A stretch of DNA of 22,892 nucleotides, taken from IMG/VR virus record IMGVR_UViG_3300020183_000491, positions 1 to 22,892 of that record. One strand, given 5' to 3'. Each line of letters begins with the position of its first letter. The stretch's first letter is position 1. Both the position numbers and the translations under genes were made by a program. This DNA comes from a virus. The notes beneath the pieces were generated by a model. It was not told where the DNA came from. It did no database searches and saw only the letters and a list, made by a program, of their open reading frames with translations. Of this stretch, positions 7,053 to 14,388 are shown piece by piece.

Positions 7053-9080
7053 ATGGCATTTTTAGTTTCTCCAGGAGTTAATACTTCTGAAATCGATCTG
7101 ACAACATCAGTTCCATCCGTCGGAACTTCGACTGGTGCGACAGTTGGTGTGTTTCGTTGGGGTCCAGCAAATACAATTGTGCAAGTATCGAGTGAATCTG
7201 ACTTACTTCAAAGATTTTTTGCGCCAAATTCAACCACTGCAGAATCTTTTCTCTCAGCAACTAACTTCCTCGCATATGGAAATGATCTTCGTGTAGTTCG
7301 TGCAATTAATTCAACAGCAGGATTGACAGCTGCAAACAATGCACTTGCAAACACTGTAAACGCAAGCGGAACAAATGTACCAAGTTTCAGCGGTGTTGTT
7401 ACAGTAAATGTGGCACAACACTCTACTACAGTCACTGCAAATACAACTAATCCACAAAATAATAAATTTACATTGTTAACAAGCGGAGACTCGGTTACGA
7501 TTAATGGTGTTTTAAGAACAGTTGCCGCTGTAACTGATGCGAATACGTTTACTGTAAATTCAAATGTTGGATTCTCTGTTGCTGCAGCAATTTCAGACGC
7601 TACTCTCTTCGCGAACACTGGTATCGCAAGACCAGATGCTTTCGTAACAATCGCGAATGATGAAGATTACTTTAATACGCACTATGGATCATCTAACGGA
7701 TCTGTGCAATTTGTAGCACGTTATCCTGGAGAATTAGGAAATTCGTTAAAAGTTGAAGTATGCGCTAAAGAATCTGCGTTTACAGGATGGATGTATGCAC
7801 CGTTGTTTGACGAGGCACCGAATACATCCAATTACGCTACGGTAACGCACTCAGCGCCAAATGTTAAAGACGAATTACATATTGTTGTCGTTGATCAAGA
7901 TGGATTAATTTCTGGAGTAGCGAATACTGTTCTTGAGCGTTATTCGAACTTATCTAAAGCAACAGATGCTCGCGGTGACGATGGATCATCGATTTACTAT
8001 AAAGAAGTTTTATATCGAAACTCTCAGTGGATTTACTGTTTTGGACATCCGCATGGATCCAATGTTGCGAATACATATGGTCAAACGATTACTGCTGTTA
8101 AAAATAGTGGAGATGGTAAATTTTTTGAACCTGCAGCTGTTTCCTCATTCTCGCTTCAAAATGGAGCAGATGGAATAGTAACTCAATCAGCTATAACAAC
8201 AGGAATTGGGTTGTTTAATAATACAGAAAAAGTTGACGTCTCATTGCTCTTTGCTGGAGATTGCGGCGCTGGTGCAAACGCATCGATAAACACCGTAACA
8301 GTTGCAAATGAATACTTATCCGTTGCAACAGCTCGTAAAGATTGTGTTGCATTCGTATCACCCGCATATGCAAATGTTGTTGGTGCGCAAGCCTCTGCAA
8401 CTGCGATCGTTAATTATCGCAATGCATTGACTAGCACCTCTTATGGTGTAATGGATTCGGGTTGGAAGTATCAGTATGACAAATACAATGATGTTTATCG
8501 TTGGATTCCAGGTAATGCTGATGTTGCTGGTCTCTGTGTTCGAACAGATCTGCAGCGCGATCCGTGGTTCTCGCCAGCTGGCTTAAATCGTGGTCAAATT
8601 CGAAATCTTGTAAAACTTGGATTAAATCCAACGCAAGCAGAACGTGATACACTGTACAAGGGTGGTGTAAATCCGATTGTCTCATTCCCAGGAGAAGGAA
8701 CAGTTCTCTTTGGAGATAAAACTTTACAAGGACGCCCGAGTGCATTCGATCGTATTAATGTTCGTCGATTGTTTATCGTCTTGGAAAAGGCGATTTCTAT
8801 CGCTGCAAGATCAAGTCTCTTTGAGTATAATGATGAATTTACAAGAGCGCAGTTCGTAGCACTTGTAGAGCCATTCTTAAGAGATGTGCAAGGTCGTCGT
8901 GGTATCTTTGACTTCCGTGTTGTTTGCGATGAAAGCAATAATACAGCAGGAGTTATCGACCGCAATGAGTTCATAGGCGATATCTATGTTAAACCAGCAA
9001 GAAGCGTAAACTTCATTCAATTGAACTTTGTCGCTGTTCGAAGTGGTGTAGCGTTTGACGAAATCGTTGGTCGCTTCTAA
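7053..9080 (+). CDS. 18: Tail sheath protein gp18
   Basis: A 675-residue contractile sheath subunit, close in length to T4 gp18 (659). The N-terminus (SPGVNTSEIDLTTSVPSVGT) and the C-terminal block (PWFSPAGLNRGQI, NVRRLFIVLEKAI) are hallmarks of the sheath family; the C-terminal domain carries the conserved contacts to the tube. Residues about 111-180 look like an inserted beta module with GVVTVNVAQHSTTVT and GDSVTINGVLRTVAAV. AGGAG about 10 bp upstream of the ATG supports the start. The AT-rich gap before it holds a candidate late promoter. It is followed by the tube gene, as in T4. Confidence 0.96.
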   Translation: MAFLVSPGVNTSEIDLTTSVPSVGTSTGATVGVFRWGPANTIVQVSSESDLLQRFFAPNSTTAESFLSATNFLAYGNDLRVVRAINSTAGLTAANNALANTVNASGTNVPSFSGVVTVNVAQHSTTVTANTTNPQNNKFTLLTSGDSVTINGVLRTVAAVTDANTFTVNSNVGFSVAAAISDATLFANTGIARPDAFVTIANDEDYFNTHYGSSNGSVQFVARYPGELGNSLKVEVCAKESAFTGWMYAPLFDEAPNTSNYATVTHSAPNVKDELHIVVVDQDGLISGVANTVLERYSNLSKATDARGDDGSSIYYKEVLYRNSQWIYCFGHPHGSNVANTYGQTITAVKNSGDGKFFEPAAVSSFSLQNGADGIVTQSAITTGIGLFNNTEKVDVSLLFAGDCGAGANASINTVTVANEYLSVATARKDCVAFVSPAYANVVGAQASATAIVNYRNALTSTSYGVMDSGWKYQYDKYNDVYRWIPGNADVAGLCVRTDLQRDPWFSPAGLNRGQIRNLVKLGLNPTQAERDTLYKGGVNPIVSFPGEGTVLFGDKTLQGRPSAFDRINVRRLFIVLEKAISIAARSSLFEYNDEFTRAQFVALVEPFLRDVQGRRGIFDFRVVCDESNNTAGVIDRNEFIGDIYVKPARSVNFIQLNFVAVRSGVAFDEIVGRF

Positions 9081-9086
9081 TAAATA
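9079..9086 (+). promoter_or_regulatory. Possible late promoter AATAAATA before gene 19
   Basis: AATAAATA starts at the last bases of the gp18 stop codon and lies 26 bp before the gp19 ATG. It differs from T4 TATAAATA at one base. The spacing agrees with the other candidates, but the core lacks the C seen in most of them. Confidence 0.4.
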
Positions 9087-9112
9087 GAATAGAATAAAGT
9101 CAGGAGAATACA

Positions 9113-9658
9113 ATGGCTTTTAATGTATCTGAATTTCGTTCTCAAATGCAATTCGATGGCGCTCGCGCTAATCTCTTCGAAGTTGAGATGAATTTTCCCG
9201 CCTTTTCTTTACCAGGAAATGCTGCGAGAAAATTGCGTTTTTTATGTAAGACTGCACAAATTCCAGGATCAACAGTAGGAATTGTTCCAGTTCAATACTT
9301 CGGTCGTGAAGTAAAGTTTGCTGGAAATCGTACCTTTGCAGATTGGACAGTAACATTATTAAATGATGAAGATTTTATCGTTCGCAATGCATTCGAACGT
9401 TGGATGAATGGAATTAATGCACATAGATTTAACACTCGCTCTGCTTCAGCATCAACACCGATTTCTTATGGCACTGATGCCTTCGTGAAACACTATGGTA
9501 AGACAGGTAAGATAATCAAACAATACAAATTTATTGGTATGTTCCCGAATGATATTGCACCAATCGATCTTGATTGGGGTAATAATGATGCTATCGAAGA
9601 ATATTCAGTGACCTTTGCATATCAATGGTGGGAAGCTGCTGCCGAAAGCGTTTTTTGA
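9113..9658 (+). CDS. 19: Tail tube protein gp19
   Basis: A 181-residue subunit of the inner tail tube through which DNA passes (T4 163). Family signatures seen: NLFEVEMNFP near the N-terminus, FLCKTAQIPGSTVGIVPVQYFGREVKFAGNRTF in the middle (pattern matches T4 closely), LLNDEDF, and a C-terminal beta hairpin ending VTFAYQWWE. It directly follows gp18 with a strong AGGAG site. A related protein is encoded after gp23 at 15802. Confidence 0.95.
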   Translation: MAFNVSEFRSQMQFDGARANLFEVEMNFPAFSLPGNAARKLRFLCKTAQIPGSTVGIVPVQYFGREVKFAGNRTFADWTVTLLNDEDFIVRNAFERWMNGINAHRFNTRSASASTPISYGTDAFVKHYGKTGKIIKQYKFIGMFPNDIAPIDLDWGNNDAIEEYSVTFAYQWWEAAAESVF

Positions 9659-9670
9659 TCATCATGATCA
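9656..9670 (+). repeat. 15-bp perfect inverted repeat at gene 19 stop
   Basis: TGATCAT and ATGATCA flank a single C. The left arm begins with the gp19 stop codon. It holds two GATC sites. There is no loop or U-tract, so it is not a normal terminator; it lies 23 bp before the gp20 start. Role unknown. Confidence 0.4.
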
Positions 9671-9693
9671 TTATTTTATCATGGAGTTAATTT

Positions 9694-11295
9694 ATGGCAG
9701 GAATTAATTTATTCGGATTTCAAATAGTCCGAGGAAAACCGACAGAAGATTTACAACCAGCAGTCACTGCACCGACAACTGATGATGGTGCAGTGACAAT
9801 TGCCTCTGGTGGATATTTCGGTACTTATCTAGATTTAGATTCCTCGTTTAAAACAGAAAATGATCTTATCACGCGATATCGTGAGATGGCAATGCAGCCA
9901 GAACTCGAATCAGCAATTGATGATATTGTCAACGAAGCAATTATTCATGATGAGAAAGGAAAATCAATTACAATTATTCTTGATGATTTAGATCAACCTG
10001 ATAATATTAAAGATATGATTCGTGCAGAATTTTATGAGATTTTGCGTTTACTCGATTTCTCGAACAATGGTAACGATTTATTTCGTCGTTGGTATATTGA
10101 TGGTCGACTGTATTATCAAGTATTAATTGATGAGAAACAACCTAAAATTGGTATTCGCGAATTAATTTATTTAGATCCACGTAAAGTGAAGAAAGTTCGC
10201 ATTCTCGATAAGAAAAAAGATCCTCGCACAGGAATTGAAGTTATAACAGGATCTAGAGATTTTTATATTTACAATGAAAAAGCAACACAAACAGGTCAAA
10301 CATTTGTTTCTTCACCATCAGATGCAGGTGTAAAAATTGCTGCTGATGCAGTTGTAAATGTAAATTCGGGATTAATGGATCCGAAACGAAGTATGGTTTT
10401 ATCATATCTTCATAAAGCAATTAAACCACTAAATCAATTAAGAATGGTTGAGGATGCGATTGTTATCTATCGTATTTCTCGTGCACCAGAACGTCGTGTA
10501 TTTTATATCGACGTTGGTAATATGCCTAAAATAAAGTCAGAACAATATCTTCGCGACATTATGACAAAATTTCGCAATAAAGTTGTTTATGATTCAGCAA
10601 CTGGCGAAGTCAAAGACGATCGTAAATTTATGTCAATGATGGAGGATTTTTGGATTCCTCGTCGTGGTGAAGGAAAGTCAACAGAAATTACGACACTTCC
10701 TGCTGGTCAAAATCTTGGTGAGTTGTCAGATGTGCGTTACTTTGAACAAAAACTATACAAATCATTAAATGTTCCCGTGTCAAGACTTGAGTCACAAACA
10801 GGATTTAGTTTAGGTCGCGCAACAGAAATTACTCGCGATGAATTAAAATTTATGAAGTTTATTGATCGACTTCGAGCTAAATTTACATTAATGTTCGATG
10901 AATTAATGGAGCGTCAATTAGCACTTAAAGGTATTTGTTCTGTTGATGAATGGAACGAATTAAAACAAAAAATTCACTATGACTTTTTAAAAGATAATAA
11001 TTTCGCTGAACTTAAGAATACAGAACTACTCGCGTCAAGATTACAAATTATGACACAAATCGATCCATATGTGGGAACATATTTCTCGAAGAGTTGGATT
11101 CGTAGGCACGTTTTAAATATGAATGAAGAAGAAACTCAAGAAGTCTTACAACAAATTGAGCAAGAAAAATCAGAGCAACCAGAAATTGCTGAGAATGAAT
11201 CTAATCTGAGCAATGTTACTCCGATTAGTTCTACAGAATCAGCGCCTCAGAATAATGACATTAATTCAGTATTTAAATTACAATTGGCTAAATAA
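9694..11295 (+). CDS. 20: Portal vertex protein gp20
   Basis: A 533-residue protein (T4 524) forming the dodecameric portal, the start point of prohead assembly and the docking site for gp17 and gp13. The conserved regions are clear: YREMAMQPELESAIDDIVNE, RRWYIDGRLYYQ, SRAPERRVFYIDVGNMPK, and PAGQNLGELSDVRYFEQKLY followed by SLNVPVSRLE. These blocks are the usual targets of gp20 marker surveys in marine phages. GGAG lies upstream of the ATG. The last codons form GCTAAATAA, which includes a chance-looking late-promoter core at 11288. Confidence 0.97.
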   Translation: MAGINLFGFQIVRGKPTEDLQPAVTAPTTDDGAVTIASGGYFGTYLDLDSSFKTENDLITRYREMAMQPELESAIDDIVNEAIIHDEKGKSITIILDDLDQPDNIKDMIRAEFYEILRLLDFSNNGNDLFRRWYIDGRLYYQVLIDEKQPKIGIRELIYLDPRKVKKVRILDKKKDPRTGIEVITGSRDFYIYNEKATQTGQTFVSSPSDAGVKIAADAVVNVNSGLMDPKRSMVLSYLHKAIKPLNQLRMVEDAIVIYRISRAPERRVFYIDVGNMPKIKSEQYLRDIMTKFRNKVVYDSATGEVKDDRKFMSMMEDFWIPRRGEGKSTEITTLPAGQNLGELSDVRYFEQKLYKSLNVPVSRLESQTGFSLGRATEITRDELKFMKFIDRLRAKFTLMFDELMERQLALKGICSVDEWNELKQKIHYDFLKDNNFAELKNTELLASRLQIMTQIDPYVGTYFSKSWIRRHVLNMNEEETQEVLQQIEQEKSEQPEIAENESNLSNVTPISSTESAPQNNDINSVFKLQLAK

Positions 11296-11306
11296 TTGGA
11301 GACATT

Positions 11307-11558
11307 ATGGATACCGTAGAATTAGTAAATTTGGCAATCGCAGGTGATAGAGAGGCTTTAGTAGCAGCATTCGATAATGCCATGGCTGCTAAAGTTACAG
11401 ATGCATTAGAAATTAAAAAAGTAGAAATCGCATCGAATTTATTAGATACAGAAGGAACAGATGAAGTTACAGACACTACGCTCGAAGTTGATGGAACAGA
11501 TGGATCAGCAGATGCCGACGCCATCCCAGCAACAGCAGAGCCAACAGAGACAAACTAG
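11307..11558 (+). CDS. 67: Prohead core protein gp67
   Basis: An 83-residue protein matching T4 gp67 (80 aa) in size, position and layout. It has a short helical start (LVNLAIAGDREALVAAFDNAMAAKVTDAL) like T4 'AIKSNDLVAARKLFAEAMAARTIDLI', then an acidic tail. By my count it has 20 Asp/Glu and 4 Lys/Arg. In T4 it is part of the scaffold core and is degraded by gp21 during maturation. The TTGGAGA ribosome site is 5-6 bp upstream. Its 3' end is overlapped out of frame by the next gene. Confidence 0.85.
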   Translation: MDTVELVNLAIAGDREALVAAFDNAMAAKVTDALEIKKVEIASNLLDTEGTDEVTDTTLEVDGTDGSADADAIPATAEPTETN

Positions 11559-12252
11559 AACTAACGCACAGCGCATTGCTCAGTTAGTTCGTGCTGGCTT
11601 AATGAAAGCCAGTGAACTTCCTGCACTTAAAGTTGCACTCGCACGACAATCTAAAGTTGGTGATGTCGCAAAACTTCCAAGGAATCAACGGGATGTTTTA
11701 AATCGATATTATCAAGGAACTGCTGCAGCTGCATTAGCGTCACAACAATCTGTAACTGCAGTTCGTCGCAATATTCAAAATGGATATGAAATTTCGCGAG
11801 ACGATTATATTAGCGAGTCGACAATTATTGATCCTCCTATGATGTTAGTTTTAAAGCGTAGAGGAATTCGTATTTTTCCTGATGGTAAGCGTGTAGCATT
11901 GTATAACAATGAAAAATTAGGTTTATCATTTACAATTCCATATGAGGCTGCAGGTCCAGAAAAAGAACTTGTTGGCGTTTCTGAAGAAGAAATTATGGAA
12001 AACTTAGATCAAGTTTCTGCATTCGCACAAAAAGGTGATGGTGTAACATCTGCATCAAAACATTTTAAATTTGCTGATGGTAGCAAATTAAAAGTCAGTC
12101 ACGGTGCAGCAAAAGCCATTCATATGGTGCATGGCGCACTTAATGACGAGAATAAAAAGAAATTTGCTGACATGCTTACAACTCCGAAAGGTTTTGAGAA
12201 AGCCGCTCATTTTGCGCTAAATCGAGTACAGTTCACTATTGGCGGCAAATAA
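11461..12252 (+). CDS. Unknown protein of the prohead gene cluster
   Basis: Up to 263 residues, not recognised. The ATG at 11461 has AAGGA 4 bp upstream and overlaps gp67 by 98 nt in another frame; in-frame ATGs at 11491, 11500 and 11512 are alternatives (the last would start MPTPSQQQQ). Any of these overlaps gp67. The N-terminus is Gln-rich; then come a helical part (AQRIAQLVRAGLMKASELPALKVAL), a likely beta domain with DPPMMLVLKRRGIRIFPDG and KLGLSFTIPY, and a helical C-terminus. T4 has no gene of this kind between 67 and 68. From position it may be a core or minor head protein. No signal peptide or membrane segment is seen. Confidence 0.8.
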   Translation: MKLQTLRSKLMEQMDQQMPTPSQQQQSQQRQTRTNAQRIAQLVRAGLMKASELPALKVALARQSKVGDVAKLPRNQRDVLNRYYQGTAAAALASQQSVTAVRRNIQNGYEISRDDYISESTIIDPPMMLVLKRRGIRIFPDGKRVALYNNEKLGLSFTIPYEAAGPEKELVGVSEEEIMENLDQVSAFAQKGDGVTSASKHFKFADGSKLKVSHGAAKAIHMVHGALNDENKKKFADMLTTPKGFEKAAHFALNRVQFTIGGK

Positions 12253-12256
12253 ATAA

Positions 12257-12586
12257 ATGATAAGTATTTTAAAAGTTATTAAAGAAGTAATTATTGAAGC
12301 AGTAAAACGAAATCGTAATGTAATTCGAATGGGGCGTACAAAAATTATTCGTGCGCGTGTTCGAACTATTGGTGGTAAACCGACAGTACAGCGTAGAAAG
12401 AAATTTTCTGCTGTTAAAGGTTATACAATTCGTGGTGGAAGAGTTACACGCATGACCTCTGCAGAGAGACTCAAGCGTCGTATCTCGCAACGGAAAGCAA
12501 AAATTAAACGTAAGGCAAAAAAAGCTCGCGCGTTAATTAAAAGAAGAAGATCAATGCGTCGTAGGCAGTCATTAGGGTTAAAATAG
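12257..12586 (+). CDS. 68: Very basic protein in gp68 position (prohead core)
   Basis: 109 residues, of which I count 41 Lys/Arg and only 3 Glu, with no Asp. After a hydrophobic N-terminal helix (MISILKVIKEVIIEAV) the rest is Arg/Lys-rich, with an Arg/Lys-rich helical C-terminal half. T4 gp68, also a small basic prohead core protein, lies at the same place between 67 and 21; the name here rests on position and charge, not on a clear sequence match. The start is 4 nt after the previous stop, and its stop TAG is directly followed by the gp21 ATG. It could bind acidic scaffold proteins or DNA. Confidence 0.6.
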   Translation: MISILKVIKEVIIEAVKRNRNVIRMGRTKIIRARVRTIGGKPTVQRRKKFSAVKGYTIRGGRVTRMTSAERLKRRISQRKAKIKRKAKKARALIKRRRSMRRRQSLGLK

Positions 12587-13231
12587 ATGAAATTAATTAC
12601 CGAAACAGTTGAAGAAGTAAAGATGATCGTCGAAGAGAAAAACGGCGTGAAAACACTTTACATTCAAGGTCCATTTTTAGTTGCCGAAACAAAAAATAAA
12701 AATGGTCGTATGTATAAAACTGATACTCTTGCGAAAGAAGTTGATCGTTATAATGAGGAGTATGTTTCTAAGAATCGTGCGTTTGGTGAATTAGGTCATC
12801 CAGATTCTCCAACAATTAATCTCGATCGCGTATCACATCTAATTACCTCGTTAAAACAAGAGGGTAATCAATGGGTCGGTAAAGCAAAAATTCTCGAAAC
12901 ACCAATGGGTAAAATCGCCAAGTCTCTTATGGACGGTGGTGCAACTCTTGGTGTTTCTTCACGTGGCATGGGATCTCTTAAAGAGATCAATGGTGTTAAC
13001 GTGGTACAAGACGATTATTATCTAGCCACAGCGGCAGATATCGTGGCGGATCCATCCGCTCCAGGCGCTTTTGTACAGGGCATTATGGAAGGTAAAGAGT
13101 GGGTATGGGATAACGGTAAAGTCAAAGAAATTGATATTAATCGTTACTATGAAGAAATTAAAAATGCTCGGCAAAAGCAATTAGATGAAGTTGCATTGAA
13201 GATCTTTTCAAACTTCGTGTCAAAACTTTAA
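12587..13231 (+). CDS. 21: Prohead core protease gp21
   Basis: A 214-residue serine protease (T4 212) that is built into the prohead and cleaves scaffold and capsid proteins after (L/I)xE. Family signatures seen: NKNGRMY near residue 40, FGELGHP with candidate catalytic His71, and LGVSSRG with candidate Ser124 or Ser125. Further on come YYLATAADIVADPSAPGAFV and EGKEWVW, conserved in T4-like gp21. It starts directly after the basic gene, without its own promoter. The next gene is its main scaffold partner, gp22. Confidence 0.95.
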   Translation: MKLITETVEEVKMIVEEKNGVKTLYIQGPFLVAETKNKNGRMYKTDTLAKEVDRYNEEYVSKNRAFGELGHPDSPTINLDRVSHLITSLKQEGNQWVGKAKILETPMGKIAKSLMDGGATLGVSSRGMGSLKEINGVNVVQDDYYLATAADIVADPSAPGAFVQGIMEGKEWVWDNGKVKEIDINRYYEEIKNARQKQLDEVALKIFSNFVSKL

Positions 13232-13235
13232 ATTT

Positions 13236-13243
13236 TATAAATA
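13236..13243 (+). promoter_or_regulatory. Late promoter TATAAATA before gene 22
   Basis: An exact copy of the T4 late promoter octamer, 27 bp before the gp22 ATG and just after the gp21 stop. It is the best match in the window. I see no separate candidate in front of gp23, so this one probably drives both the scaffold and the capsid gene. Confidence 0.7.
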
Positions 13244-13270
13244 TATTTACTTCTTTAGGAGTTTAAACCA

Positions 13271-14359
13271 ATGAGTAAGACATTATCAGAATCTGCTGCT
13301 GAAATCCTTAAATCATCGCTTGCATCTGCGGCGAAGGATCCAGCAAAAAAATTGCCAGGCGAAGAGGAAGATCTCGGTGGAGCAACATCAGCTGATCCAG
13401 CTGGTGGTGAAGTCGGCAAAAAGGCTGCAGCCAGCGTTGGCGTAGCGCCGAAGCCAGAACCGAAGGGTGACGCTAAATCCGCTAAAACAGACGCAATGGA
13501 AGAAGTTCAAGCTGAAGAAACAGCTGAAGTTGTTGCTGAGGATGCATCGGAAGAAGAAGAAGTCGTTGAATTCTCAGAGGAAGAACTGGCAGAAGCAAAG
13601 AAAAAGATGAAAATGGATATGATTGCCAAACATAAGGGTTCGATGGCTGAAGATGTCGACGCTCTTTTCAATGGCGAATCATTATCTGAAGAATTCCGTA
13701 CAAAAGCAACAACGATTTTTGAAGCAGCGGTACAGTCGCGCGTTGAGAAAATTGTTGAAGAAGTCATTAACGAAAACGATTCCATTATGGAAGAAGTTGT
13801 TGATGAAATTAAAAACGAGCTCGCGACACAAGTTGACGATTATCTTAACTATGTTGTTGAGCAATGGATGGAAAACAATCAAGTAGCAATTGAATCAGGA
13901 TTACGCTCAGAGTTGACCGATGAATTTATCAACGGTTTAAAGAATCTCTTCGCGGAACACTATATCGATCTTCCAGAAGAGAAGCTCGAAGTGGCTGAAA
14001 CACTTGCTGCTAAAGTCGTTGAGATGGAAGAAGCAACAGCTGCTCGTGAAGAGCAATTCGCTGCTCTCTCGAAAGAACTTAACGAAGCAAAGAAAAACGA
14101 AGCAATTCGCAAGATTTGTGAAGGTCTAACCGAAGTACAAGTCAGCAAAATGAAATCGCTCGCAGAGAGCGTGGAGTTCACCACAGAGGGTGATTTTAAT
14201 AATAAACTCGCAGTTATTCGCGAGAACTACTTCCCAACAAAGAAAATTGTGAGTGAGGTAAAGGTGTCTGATGAGACGTCAACAGAACAACCCGAAGTAG
14301 CAACACCTGCATATATGGATCGTTATGTTAAAGCAATCTCGAAATCACTACCAAAGTGA
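13271..14359 (+). CDS. 22: Prohead scaffold core protein gp22
   Basis: 362 residues, longer than T4 gp22 (269). It is highly charged and helical, as expected of a scaffold: an Ala/Lys/Glu-rich N-terminal third with long acidic runs (EEVQAEETAEVVAEDASEEE), then KKKMKMDMIAKHKGSMAEDVDALFNGESLSEEF, a conserved gp22 block, then a long helical region. Many (L/I)xE sites (for example LSE near the N-terminus) would let gp21 digest it during head maturation. The extra length is mostly the low-complexity N-terminus. TTAGGAG lies upstream of the ATG. Confidence 0.92.
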   Translation: MSKTLSESAAEILKSSLASAAKDPAKKLPGEEEDLGGATSADPAGGEVGKKAAASVGVAPKPEPKGDAKSAKTDAMEEVQAEETAEVVAEDASEEEEVVEFSEEELAEAKKKMKMDMIAKHKGSMAEDVDALFNGESLSEEFRTKATTIFEAAVQSRVEKIVEEVINENDSIMEEVVDEIKNELATQVDDYLNYVVEQWMENNQVAIESGLRSELTDEFINGLKNLFAEHYIDLPEEKLEVAETLAAKVVEMEEATAAREEQFAALSKELNEAKKNEAIRKICEGLTEVQVSKMKSLAESVEFTTEGDFNNKLAVIRENYFPTKKIVSEVKVSDETSTEQPEVATPAYMDRYVKAISKSLPK

Positions 14360-14388
14360 TATTTTTAACTTGAACGGAGAAATCTAAC

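Noticed and set aside
7208-7618. 136-aa reverse-strand reading frame inside gp18
   Set aside because: Antisense shadow of the sheath gene with low-complexity composition and no supporting signals.
11288-11294. CTAAATA at the end of gp20
   Set aside because: It is formed by the final Ala-Lys-stop codons and is only 12 bp before the gp67 ATG; a transcript from it would lack the ribosome site.
12249-12256. ATAAATA-like run before the basic 109-aa gene
   Set aside because: It touches the ATG, leaving no leader; likely just AT-rich stop/start junction.
13507-13785. Ser-rich reverse-strand frame inside gp22
   Set aside because: The Ser/Thr runs are the complement of Glu/Ala codons in the scaffold gene.
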